A stretch of 64,000 bases of DNA from DATBLE01 sp963791425 (lineage in GTDB: Bacteria; Actinomycetota; Thermoleophilia; Gaiellales; Gaiellaceae): positions 281,987 through 345,986 of the forward strand of contig CAWBSE010000002.1 of the NCBI GenBank assembly GCA_963791425.1, in the 5' to 3' direction. Under the pieces are notes generated by a model. It was not told where the DNA came from, ran no database searches, and saw nothing but the letters and a program-made list of their open reading frames with translations. This document shows, piece after piece, positions 55,483 to 63,831 of this stretch (positions are counted from its first letter, which is position 1; each line of letters begins with the position of its first letter). The translations under genes and the position numbers were made by a program.

Positions 55483-55785
55483 TTACCTGTTCGGCATGAA
55501 CTCGGGCACAACCACCGTCTGTCCCCGCGACGTGATGCTGTACCGGAGTTCTTTCACCGGCTGGTAGTCGGGGTCGTTGAGAAAACCCCGGGCTGCCCCG
55601 GCGTCGGGAAACCGGATCACGATGGTGGAGTTCGGGGGCTCACCCTCGAGCGCCTCACCCTCGAAGCCTGCCGCCAGCACTTCCCCGCCGTACTTCTCCA
55701 GGAACGGCATCACCCTAGGCACGTACTCGTTGAGGTACCGGTCGGTGTCGTCGACTTGCTGCATCACAACGAAATACGCGGCCAT
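55483..55785 (-). CDS. DUF1330 family protein
   Basis: 100 residues of the dimeric alpha-beta barrel DUF1330 family: AAYFVVMQQVDDTDRYLNEY, LEKYGGEVLAAGFEGEALEG and FPDAGAARGFLNDPDYQPVK are characteristic. Cytoplasmic; function unknown, although related ferredoxin-like barrels bind small ligands. A strong ribosome site (GAGGAGG, 4 bases before ATG 55785) fixes the start. Confidence 0.85.
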   Translation of the reverse strand: MAAYFVVMQQVDDTDRYLNEYVPRVMPFLEKYGGEVLAAGFEGEALEGEPPNSTIVIRFPDAGAARGFLNDPDYQPVKELRYSITSRGQTVVVPEFMPNR

Positions 55786-55955
55786 GCTGCCTCCTCGCTT
55801 GTCGCCTGGAACTAACCGCCCCAGATCATTGCGAACTTGAGCGCGAGACCTTACCCCGACCCCTTCTGTCCGTGAGCGCCCCCACCGCCCGGCGAGCCCC
55901 GAGCTCAGCGCCATTGCTCAACGGACATTTCTGAACACTCGCGCACGGCACGCGG

Positions 55956-56063
55956 CTATCGCCTGAACGCGCGGTCGGGGTACTCGACCACGACGGTTCG
56001 GCTGTCGCACTTTCCGCATTCTGCGACAACGAGTAGCCGTGGTTCCCACGAGGGCCGGATCAC
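55956..56063 (-). CDS. Possible 35-residue zinc-binding protein
   Basis: From GTG 56063 the frame reads IRPSWEPRLLVVAECGKCDS and then RTVVVEYPDRAFRR before TAG. The CxxC pair followed by a regular beta pattern looks like half of a zinc ribbon. There is no clear ribosome site, so it could be a fragment of a larger gene. The remaining 380-bp gap between DUF1330 and RCC1 genes holds the motif copy at 55923-55945 and nothing else recognised. Confidence 0.25.
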   Translation of the reverse strand: MIRPSWEPRLLVVAECGKCDSRTVVVEYPDRAFRR

Positions 56064-56166
56064 AGCAGGTCAGGATGCGAAGCCCGAGCAGGAGGCAACG
56101 GGCACCGATCCAGGCGGGGACTTTCGGTCAGCATGACTCGGGGAACTCCGGTGAGTCTCTGACACG

Positions 56167-57348
56167 TCAGGAGCCCACGACAGCAACCGGGGTTGGACTG
56201 TTGGTCAACGAGCCGTTCCCGAGCTGCCCGTTCGAGTTGTTGCCCCAACATTTCAGCCCTCGTTGTTTTGTGAGGGCGCAGGTGTGCGAGCCCCCGACCG
56301 CGATGGCAGTGATCCCGCTGGTCAGGCCCGAGACCTCGACGGGCCGACTGCTGTCTGTCTTGGAGCCGTTTCCGAGCTGGCCATAGTTGTTGGGACCCCA
56401 GCACATCACCCCGCCAGCGCTTGTCAGCGCACAGGTATGGGTGGAGAGGAAGTCGTACGTTGAGCCAACCGCTAGTGCGGTCACCCCTTTTCCAAGGGTT
56501 GAGACATTCAAGGGGGTTTCGCTGTCGGTCTTGGAGCCGTTTCCGAGCTCGCCCTCGCCGTTGGCCCCCCAGCACTTGATCCCGTGGCTGCTGGTGATCG
56601 CGCAGGCATGGTTACCTCCGGCGCTGACGGCGGTCTCGCCGCTCCCAAGGCCCAAGACGGCGACGGGGATGTTGCTGGTTGTCTTCCCCTGAGGCAACTG
56701 GTCCGATGTGATCGAGCCCCAGCACTTGACCTGGCCCACAGTGGTGAGCGCACAGGCATGGAGGCTGTCCGCGCTGATCGAAGAGACGCCGCTGGTGAGA
56801 CCAGACGTGTCGGTCGGCGTGCTGGTGGTGTTGCCGATCGTCCCGTTGCCGAGCTGGCCGTAGAAATTCCAGCCCCAACACTTGACGCCCCCTGCGCTTG
56901 TCAAGGCACAGGTCCAACCGGCCCCCGCCGTAACGGCGACAACCCGGCCCGCAAGGCCCTTTACCTTGACCGGGGTGAGGCTGTCGAACTGCGTACCGTT
57001 GCCGAGCTGACCGCCATCGTTTAGACCCCAGCATTCGACCCCACCAGCGGCCGTGACCGCGCAGCTGTGGTGTCCACCCGCCGCGATCGAAGTCACCCCA
57101 CCTGCCAGACCGACCACACCGACCGGCTTCGAGCTATCGGTCGTTGTTCCGTTCCCGAGCTGGCCACTCTCATTGGCACCCCAACATCTCACCCCGCCGG
57201 CGCCGGTCAGCACGCACGTGTGGCGGTAGCCAGCGGCGACCGCCATCACCTTGTTGCTATTCGACGAACCCGATCCGCATGCTGCAAGCAGCAGGCTGAC
57301 CGCCAATCCGACCACGAAGATCGTGTTCCTTCCGATGCTGGATCGCAC
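56167..57348 (-). CDS. RCC1-repeat beta-propeller lipoprotein
   Basis: 393 residues. Signal sequence with lipobox (VSLLLAACGSG, Cys near residue 24), then about seven 50-residue RCC1 repeats, each of the form VxAGxxHTCALTxxGGVxCWG followed by NxxGQLGNG and a TPVxVxGL turn; the last closes at residue 392. RCC1 repeats build a seven-bladed propeller used for protein or ligand binding. It is anchored outside the membrane. It is divergent from the receptor-like cyclase gene, another propeller protein, across 300 bp. ATG 57348. Confidence 0.85.
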   Translation of the reverse strand: MRSSIGRNTIFVVGLAVSLLLAACGSGSSNSNKVMAVAAGYRHTCVLTGAGGVRCWGANESGQLGNGTTTDSSKPVGVVGLAGGVTSIAAGGHHSCAVTAAGGVECWGLNDGGQLGNGTQFDSLTPVKVKGLAGRVVAVTAGAGWTCALTSAGGVKCWGWNFYGQLGNGTIGNTTSTPTDTSGLTSGVSSISADSLHACALTTVGQVKCWGSITSDQLPQGKTTSNIPVAVLGLGSGETAVSAGGNHACAITSSHGIKCWGANGEGELGNGSKTDSETPLNVSTLGKGVTALAVGSTYDFLSTHTCALTSAGGVMCWGPNNYGQLGNGSKTDSSRPVEVSGLTSGITAIAVGGSHTCALTKQRGLKCWGNNSNGQLGNGSLTNSPTPVAVVGS

Positions 57349-57649
57349 CGACCGTCCCCCCCCTGTCGTAAGTGACGCGACTCCGAAACCGGCGCCTTCC
57401 GACCAGCATCGAAGGAGGTATGCGGACGACCCTACCCCTACGCGGGATGAGTTGCAAGAGTCACGATCGTGCTAGCGCCGCTTACGTCGTGATCCCACCA
57501 GAAGGCGACAACAGTTCAAGGGACATTCCCGAACACTCGGGCAGGCGAGGCTTCTCGCCCCTGCCGACTGAATGATCGAACCCGTGCAGGATTCTTCGGT
57601 CACGCAGGATTTGACACAAGCCAAGCAGGCGTGGACGCTTCCCGGCAGG
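57349..57649. other. Divergent promoter region of the RCC1 and cyclase genes
   Basis: About 300 bp, less GC-rich, including 78 bases of an alternative in-frame leader for the cyclase (ATG 57572). It contains the third copy of the motif (GGACATTCCCGAACACTCGG, 57521-57540). No terminator or gene seen. Confidence 0.35.
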
Positions 57650-60600
57650 ATGGCCACGTCTGAACTGCACGGCGGCACCGTCACCTTCCTCTTCACCGAC
57701 ATCGAAGGCTCGACGCGGCTGCTCAAGCAGCTCGGGGATCGCTACAGCACAGTTCTCGCCGACCAGCGGCGCATCCTGCGAGCCGCCGCCGAGGAACGCC
57801 AAGGGCGCGAGATCGACAACCAGGGAGACTCGTTCTTCTTCGCCTTCGCCCGCGCCAACGCGGCTCTCGGAGCCGCCGTCGCCGCGCAACGAGCCCTGGC
57901 CGCACACGAATGGCCAGAGGGCGCCCAGGTGCGCGTGCGCATGGGCCTGCACACGGGCGAGCCCCTGGTCGAAGAGCAGGGCTACGTCGGGCTGGGCGTA
58001 CATCGTGCGGCGAGGATCGGAGCAGCCGCCCACGGCGGCCAAGTGCTGCTCTCAAACGCCACCCGCGAGCTGGTCGCAGACGAGGTCGGAGGCGTTTCCG
58101 TACGCGAACTCGGCACCTACCGGCTCAAAGACATCGACCGTCCAGAAGTGCTCTACCAGCTCGATATCGAGGAACTGCAGACCGACTTCCCACCGCTCAG
58201 AGCCGAGAAGGTCGCGAAGCCGCGTTCGCTGCGCCGCCGTGCGATCCTGCTCGCGGCGCTCGCTGGTGTGATCAGCGCCGCGATCGCGATTCCGGTGTTT
58301 GCGCTCGGCGGCGGCCCGAGCGGTTCCGAGGCGCTAGCCGGAGTCGACGCGAACGCGGTCGGCGCGATCGACGCCTCGAAGGGTCGCATCGTCGGCTCCA
58401 TCCCGGTTGGGACGTCGCCGGGGTCGGTCGCGTTCGGCGAAGGGGCGATCTGGGTGACGAACGCCGACGCTCACAGCGTCTCCAGGATCGATCCGAAGAC
58501 GAATGCAGTCGTGCAGACGATTCAGGTCGGCAGCGGCCCTGTACGTGTCGCGGTCGGAGGTGGGTTCGTCTGGGTCGCGAACGGCCTCGACGGCACGGTC
58601 TCGAAGATCGATCCGAACCAGAACAACGGCACGGTCGTCGACACGCTGCAGGTCGGAAACGCGCCGACCGGAATCGCGTTCGGTGCGGGCTCGGTGTGGG
58701 TCGCGAACTCGAGCGACCGGACGCTGATGCGGATCGACCCCGCCGTCGATCGGGTCGTGCAGACGGTCCCGGTCGTGGATGGCGCGGACTCGGTCGCGGT
58801 CGGGGACGGCCTGGTGTGGGTGGTGAGCGAGACCGGCAACAGCGTCACGAGGATCAACAGCAAGACGGGGACGGTGCTGCCGCCGATCGGGGTCGGAAAT
58901 GGGCCGAGCGCGATCGCCGTCGGCCCCGGGTCAGCCTGGGTCGCGAATGCCCTCGATGGGACCGTGTCCCGGATCGACCCCAAGGTGGGCTCAGTGGTGA
59001 AGGTGATTCCAGTCGGCGACACCCCGGCCGGTATCGCCATTGCCGGCAACACCGTCTGGGTCAGCAACGAGCGCGCCGGCACGCTGTCTCGCATCGACCC
59101 GGCTCAGAACAGTGTCGTACAGACCCTCAAGACCGCGAACCGGCCCGAAGGGGTCGCAATGGCCGGGAATGCGATCTACGTGGCCGTCAGAGCGTCCGGG
59201 CTCGGCCACCGCGGTGGCACGCTGACCGTGCTCGAAACCGCCTCATTCGACTCGATCGATCCGGCCCTCGCCTACTTTGGGCCAGCTTCGATGATCCTGA
59301 CCAACGATGGCTTGACCGGTTACAGGCGTGTCGGCGGCAGCGACGGCGGCCACCTCGTGGCCGACCTCGCGATCTCGCTTCCGGTTCCCAGCGACGGCGG
59401 CCGGACGTACACGTTCCAGTTGCGCCCGGGAATCCACTACTCGACCGGGGCGCTCGTCCGTCCGGCAGACTTCCGCCGCGCTCTCGAGCGGTCCGTGGCG
59501 AAGCACGGAGGCACAGCCTTCTACTACAGCGGGATCGTCGGTGCCGGCCAGTGCGCCAAGAGTCCGAAGCGCTGCGATCTCTCGCAGGGAATCGTGGCCG
59601 ATCCCGCCTCGAACACGGTTACCTTCCATCTGATCGCACCGGACCCGGACTTCCTGCACAAACTGACGCTTCCGGCAGCCTTCGCCGTTCCCGCCGCCAC
59701 GCCGTTGACGGCGCGGCTGCCGCTGCCGGCGACCGGTCCGTACATGATCGCGAGCTACAACGCGAAGCGCGGCGTCCGGTTCATTCGCAACCCGCAATTC
59801 CACCAGTGGTCGGCGGCCGCACAGCCGAGCGGTTACCCGGACGAGATCGTCCTGACGGTCGCCGAGTCGCCCCGGGCGCAGCTCCGCGCCGTCGAGCGCG
59901 GGGCGGCCGACCTGAGTCAGTTCGTGCCCCCGTCCCCGGCGTTCCGGAGCCGGTACGCGGGCCAGCTGCAGTCCAATCCGCAGACGAATACCGGTTACTT
60001 CTTCCTCAACACTAGGGTGCCCCCGTTCGACGATGTCAGGGTGCGGCGAGCCGTCAATCTCGCTATTGACCGCAATCGTCAAGTCGAGCTCAACGGAGGT
60101 CCCGGATTCTCACAACCGACCTGCCAGGTACTACCGCCGAACTCCGACGGCTACCAGCGGTACTGCCCCTACACGATCGACCCTCGTCCCGACGGTGCCT
60201 ACACGGGCCCCGATCTCGCGAAGGCCCGGGAGCTCGTCGCTGCGTCAGGCACCCGTGGACAGCCGGTGATCGTCCGGATAGGCGCCGCAGAACGCTTCGT
60301 GAGGCACGCCGCCCTCGTCGTCTCGACCCTTCGGAGTCTCGGCTACGGCGCTCGCCTGGAGGTGCTCCCGTTTTCGCGGTACCAAAAGGTCACATTCGAT
60401 TCACGGTCGAAGACCCAGACCGCCGGAAATATTTGGTACGCGGACTACCTGTCGGCGTCCAACTTCTTCAACGAGCTGCTCACATGCGCCTCCTTCCATC
60501 CCCACTCGGCTGACAACCTGAACCTCGCGGAGTTTTGTAACCGGCGCATCGACGCCGAGATCGCGCGCGCCCGCTCGCTGCAGACCAGCGATCCTCAGGC

Positions 60601-60763
60601 GGCATCGCAACTGTGGCGCAAGATCGACCGCGACATCACCGACCAGGCCCCGTGGATTGCCATGTACAATGTGAAGGTGACGGACTTCGTCTCCCGTCGC
60701 GTCGGCAACTACCAGTACAACCCGCAGTGGGGCGCGCTCCTCGACCAGATGTGGGTCAAGTAG
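57650..60763 (+). CDS. Receptor-like fusion: class III nucleotide cyclase, membrane span, YVTN propeller, family-5 solute-binding domain
   Basis: 1037 residues from ATG 57650 (ATG 57572 would add 26). Residues 8-165 are a class III adenylate/guanylate cyclase: FLFTDIEGSTR with metal Asp17 and NQGDSFFFAF with Asp60; the transition-state Asn is replaced by His118 in VHRAARI while Arg122 is kept. One membrane helix spans 198-221 (AILLAALAGVISAAIAIPVF). Residues 230-530 form seven YVTN/NHL-type blades (IWVTNADAHSVSRIDPKTN, VWVANGLDGTVSKIDP and so on). Residues 535-1037 are a complete SBP_bac_5 fold (FDSIDPALAY, YTFQLRPGIHYSTGALVRPA, ending DQMWVK). The propeller and binding domain should be outside, the cyclase inside: a predicted peptide- or small-molecule-gated second-messenger enzyme. 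Activity is untested and the His118 change leaves it open. Confidence 0.85.
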   Translation: MATSELHGGTVTFLFTDIEGSTRLLKQLGDRYSTVLADQRRILRAAAEERQGREIDNQGDSFFFAFARANAALGAAVAAQRALAAHEWPEGAQVRVRMGLHTGEPLVEEQGYVGLGVHRAARIGAAAHGGQVLLSNATRELVADEVGGVSVRELGTYRLKDIDRPEVLYQLDIEELQTDFPPLRAEKVAKPRSLRRRAILLAALAGVISAAIAIPVFALGGGPSGSEALAGVDANAVGAIDASKGRIVGSIPVGTSPGSVAFGEGAIWVTNADAHSVSRIDPKTNAVVQTIQVGSGPVRVAVGGGFVWVANGLDGTVSKIDPNQNNGTVVDTLQVGNAPTGIAFGAGSVWVANSSDRTLMRIDPAVDRVVQTVPVVDGADSVAVGDGLVWVVSETGNSVTRINSKTGTVLPPIGVGNGPSAIAVGPGSAWVANALDGTVSRIDPKVGSVVKVIPVGDTPAGIAIAGNTVWVSNERAGTLSRIDPAQNSVVQTLKTANRPEGVAMAGNAIYVAVRASGLGHRGGTLTVLETASFDSIDPALAYFGPASMILTNDGLTGYRRVGGSDGGHLVADLAISLPVPSDGGRTYTFQLRPGIHYSTGALVRPADFRRALERSVAKHGGTAFYYSGIVGAGQCAKSPKRCDLSQGIVADPASNTVTFHLIAPDPDFLHKLTLPAAFAVPAATPLTARLPLPATGPYMIASYNAKRGVRFIRNPQFHQWSAAAQPSGYPDEIVLTVAESPRAQLRAVERGAADLSQFVPPSPAFRSRYAGQLQSNPQTNTGYFFLNTRVPPFDDVRVRRAVNLAIDRNRQVELNGGPGFSQPTCQVLPPNSDGYQRYCPYTIDPRPDGAYTGPDLAKARELVAASGTRGQPVIVRIGAAERFVRHAALVVSTLRSLGYGARLEVLPFSRYQKVTFDSRSKTQTAGNIWYADYLSASNFFNELLTCASFHPHSADNLNLAEFCNRRIDAEIARARSLQTSDPQAASQLWRKIDRDITDQAPWIAMYNVKVTDFVSRRVGNYQYNPQWGALLDQMWVK

Positions 60764-60778
60764 GCGCGGTGGTCGTGG

Positions 60779-60815
60779 CCTGAGCTCCACGGCGGCACGG
60801 TCACCTTCCCGTTCA
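60779..60815 (+). pseudogene. Remnant of a second cyclase N-terminus
   Basis: CTGAGCTCCACGGCGGCACG and the next 17 bases match the start of the cyclase gene (57661-57697, ELHGGTVTFLFT) at 31 of 37 positions, then similarity stops. It lies 16 bases after the cyclase stop and suggests a lost tandem paralogue. Confidence 0.5.
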
Positions 60816-60882
60816 CTGCGCACCCGCCCCGAAGCGGTGCCGCGTGTGAAAACTTCCTAGGGACAGAAACGACCCGGCGTCT

Positions 60883-61050
60883 GTGTCCGCGTTCGTCCCA
60901 GTCCCCGGAGGGCAGAAGAAGTACCCGCTCCAGGAGCGGCCCGGCGGCGACTTCGTCATCGACGAGCACTACCACGCGATCCACGTCAGCTCGGGCGGCG
61001 ACTACGGACGCCACATCTGCCCGATATGGCTCGAGGCCGGCCTCGACTAG
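60883..61050 (+). CDS. Possible 55-residue protein of unknown family
   Basis: From GTG 60883: SAFVPVPGGQKKYPLQERPG, then GDFVIDEHYHAIHVSSGGDY and GRHICPIWLEAGLD before TAG. Codon use and composition look protein-like, but no ribosome site is clear and the sequence may be the tail of a larger lost gene, since it follows a cyclase remnant directly. Not recognised. Confidence 0.35.
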   Translation: MSAFVPVPGGQKKYPLQERPGGDFVIDEHYHAIHVSSGGDYGRHICPIWLEAGLD

Positions 61051-61413
61051 CCGGAGCGCCGGGTCGGCGACCCGTCGGGGGTGCAGGTCCCGGCTCGGCC
61101 GCTCCGAGGCCTCCCGGACCCTGCTCCTGCCTGAACGGCCCCGAACCCGCCTCGATGGTCACGAGGCCGAGGGAAGCCACACGGAAGCCTCGGAGACTTA
61201 CCTCGGACGCCGTGCGCGCCCGGGAGGTACCCGGTCCGAGGCCCCGGCTTGCGCCGTCAACGGCCCTCCGGGTGGGGCCGGACGGCAGCGTCAGTCCAGC
61301 CCTAGTCGACGAGTCGTGATTGGAAACCCGCAGTTGCTCTACGCCCGGCGCGTCTTCGTTGGTGCCCCAGCACGGGCTATGCCCTAGTGCACGGGTAGCC
61401 GGGTGACGGTTCG
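61051..61413. other. GC-rich gap before the secreted Ig-like gene, nothing recognised
   Basis: 363 bp with several short GC-rich inverted repeats (for example GAGGCCTCCCGG and CCGGGAGGTACCCGG) but no coding pattern and no RNA family I can name. An RNA element on either strand cannot be excluded. Confidence 0.3.
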
Positions 61414-63561
61414 CTACCTGCAGAACCTGTTGACCGGCGTGACGCCGTCCCAGCGGTAGCCGTTCGCGTTCGTCCGCACGACCGTCGTCCGGTAGCAACC
61501 CTTCAGGTGGCGGACAGGGAACGTCTTGCGACCGTTGCCGAGCGTCGTGCCGCGCCCTGTGAAGAACGGGTAGCCGCGGCGGCGGACGAGCACCGAGACG
61601 TACGCGTTCGGGACGGGCCGGCCGCGGGCATCGACGAGCGAGACGGTGACGAGCAACGTCTTGCCGGCGCCGATGCCATAGCGAATCCCGGCCACCCGGA
61701 GCGGGCCGGGTGCGACCGTGACGGGGGCGGACGCGGTGAGGCCGGCGCCGGTCGCAGTCACCGTTCCCCGGCCGCCCTTCGGGCCGCCCGTGAACGTGGC
61801 CGTCGCGGCAACCCGCGGCTGGACCGTACCCAGCGCCGCCGGATCGACCGTCCAATTCGTGGTCACGAGCACGGCGTTGCCGTACTGGTCGGCCCCGATC
61901 GCGCTCAGCGACGTCGTGCCGCCCGCAGCGACCGTGCGGGCGCCCGCGGTCACCTTCAGCGAGATCGGCGCGCCGGGAAGGATCGTCTCCGACTGGGTCC
62001 CGCTCGTCACCCCGGCCGCAGAGGCTGTGATGGTCGAGCTTCCCGCTCTCGTGTCGAGGTAGTAGAAGGGTCCCGCCGGGACTTCGCCTGCGGGAATCGA
62101 CAGCAGCAGGGTCGGGGTCCATGGTCCGGTCGGAGCGAGCGAGAACTGCCCCTTGGGGGAGTTGGAGGCGAGCGCGATGCCGACGGTCGTCTGTGCGGGC
62201 TGGACTGCGCCGGTCGCGTTCAGCAGCGTCAGCGAGATCGGGCCCGACGGCGCCCCGGCCGCGATCGTCTGCGGCGGGCTGCCGAAGGTCAGCACGGGCT
62301 GCGTCCAGGTGCGGAAGGACTTCCAGACCTCCGTGAAGGTCGCACCCGGCCAGTCGCCGGCACAGGAGACGTCGCAGGCCTCGATCCCCGGGTCGGACGG
62401 GTGGGTCTGCTGTCCCGAGTCCCGGATCGAGGCCGCGAGCCGGTCGAGGATCGCTCCGCTCTGGGAGACGAAGTCCGCGTTCGTGAGGCCCGAGTTCCGC
62501 GGTGCCCAGGCGAAGCCCCAGTGGTCCTGCGGCTGCCCGGTCATCGCGCTGAACGAGCGGAGGGCGTAGATCTGCTCGGAGACGAACGACTCCATCTGGT
62601 CGAACGGGATCGCCGTCCAGCCGTAGCCGGTCGCCCACGACCACGCGGCGTTCGCGAGCGGGCTGGAGGTGGTCTGGAGGAACGTCCGCCCCGGCTCGAC
62701 CACGGGCGGGGCTACGCGGGCGAGGGCGATCTGGTGCTGGAGGTAGTCGTTCAGGTAGTCACGGCGCTGCTGCGGTGTCGTCCCGGGCACGGCGACCTTC
62801 CGGTAGTCGCCGTAGACCTCCTGCGACCAGTCGGCGACGTAGGCGTTCATGTCGGTCCAGAAGGCTGCGTCGCCGAGCCAGTTCTGCAGGTTGGTCTGGT
62901 AAGGCGTGGTGTCCGCCACCGCCTGGCCGACGCCGACGATGAAGACGGTCCCCTTCACCGACGGGCCGCTGTCGCCCGTGTACAGGCCGCGGACGAGTTC
63001 CCGGGCGTTCTGACGGTCGGCGCTGGGAACGCGGACAGACGAGGGGAACTCGTTCACCGCCCACGTGTCCCCCCTGGAGACGTCGAAGCCGGCCGCGGCC
63101 ATGCGCCGCCGAGCCTCTACTCCGGCCTCGAACCAGGTCGAGTTGTTCTGCGTCACCCAGGCCTTCCAGCCGTTCCAGCTAATCTCGGCGAGCGCGCGGA
63201 TGTTCGGGCCGAGCGCGCGGATCTTCGCGGCCTCGCCATTCCGCAGCGTCGTCTTGCTCGCCGCGAGCGGCGGCACGGAGATGTAGTACTGGGCGCAGGG
63301 CGACGCCTGGGCCGCGAGCTTCGTCGCCAGCCGGAGCCAGTCTGCCTGTGCGTAGAAGATGCCGCGCAGCGGTCGGCAGGCGGCCTGGGCGGCCGAGCGC
63401 AGCGGCCGCGGGTGCTCGACGAGCTGCTGCCAGAGCTTCGCGGTTCCGGCCGGGTCGAGCGAGGGCACGACGGGCGTGCGCCCGGCGGCCGCCGCATGCC
63501 CCGGGGGCCCCACGGCGGCGGCCAGAGCGACGAGACCGACGGCTACCGCCCGCACGCGCAT
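61414..63561 (-). CDS. Large secreted protein with N-terminal barrel-like domain and Ig-like repeats
   Basis: 715 residues: signal peptide (1-26), then a 370-residue domain that alternates helices and strands with many aromatic residues (IFYAQADWLRLATKLAAQAS, ALAEISWNGWKAWVTQNNST, VNEFPSSVRVPS, WGFAWAPRNSG), possibly a TIM-barrel relative of glycoside hydrolases, although no catalytic pair can be assigned. From about 420 follow two or three Ig-like domains (ISLTLLNATGAVQPAQTTVG; ISLKVTAGARTVAAGGTTSL; Big_1-like) and a short C-terminal repeat with RRGYPFFTGRGTTLGNGRKT. Such proteins are frequent in Solirubrobacterales. The gene is intact and ends next to the gap at 61413. Confidence 0.6.
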   Translation of the reverse strand: MRVRAVAVGLVALAAAVGPPGHAAAAGRTPVVPSLDPAGTAKLWQQLVEHPRPLRSAAQAACRPLRGIFYAQADWLRLATKLAAQASPCAQYYISVPPLAASKTTLRNGEAAKIRALGPNIRALAEISWNGWKAWVTQNNSTWFEAGVEARRRMAAAGFDVSRGDTWAVNEFPSSVRVPSADRQNARELVRGLYTGDSGPSVKGTVFIVGVGQAVADTTPYQTNLQNWLGDAAFWTDMNAYVADWSQEVYGDYRKVAVPGTTPQQRRDYLNDYLQHQIALARVAPPVVEPGRTFLQTTSSPLANAAWSWATGYGWTAIPFDQMESFVSEQIYALRSFSAMTGQPQDHWGFAWAPRNSGLTNADFVSQSGAILDRLAASIRDSGQQTHPSDPGIEACDVSCAGDWPGATFTEVWKSFRTWTQPVLTFGSPPQTIAAGAPSGPISLTLLNATGAVQPAQTTVGIALASNSPKGQFSLAPTGPWTPTLLLSIPAGEVPAGPFYYLDTRAGSSTITASAAGVTSGTQSETILPGAPISLKVTAGARTVAAGGTTSLSAIGADQYGNAVLVTTNWTVDPAALGTVQPRVAATATFTGGPKGGRGTVTATGAGLTASAPVTVAPGPLRVAGIRYGIGAGKTLLVTVSLVDARGRPVPNAYVSVLVRRRGYPFFTGRGTTLGNGRKTFPVRHLKGCYRTTVVRTNANGYRWDGVTPVNRFCR

Positions 63562-63831
63562 CGCGGAAGCATGCCCGCTGGCTGTTAGGCGGCTGTAAGC
63601 TGCACGCGTTCCCGGAGGCTGGCTGGCTCCCCCTCTCTCACCGGGCCGTGTCCCTGCTGGGCTCCCAGACGTACGGCTATGCCGGCGTGGATCCCATCTA
63701 CACGCCGTCTACCGGGACCAGCCGGAACAAACGCGAACCACCGGAACGTCGAGGCACGCAGCGCACGTCCCGAGACGGACGGAGCGGACCAGCGGAACTC
63801 CGCGGTACTCCCGAGGACAGTTACGAGCGGC
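63562..63831. other. Segment end before the second tRNA-Sec fragment
   Basis: 270 bp upstream of the secreted protein gene. It should contain that gene's promoter (minus strand) near 63562-63620. No gene, integrase or further tRNA is seen. Confidence 0.35.

Noticed and set aside
61051..61413. Riboswitch before a cell-wall gene
   Set aside because: GC-rich hairpins are present but no conserved riboswitch core could be identified, and no gene lies in the right position downstream on the minus strand.
60986..62644. 552-codon minus-strand frame
   Set aside because: Overlaps the clearly coding secreted Ig-like gene in another frame and is Arg/Pro-rich without motifs.
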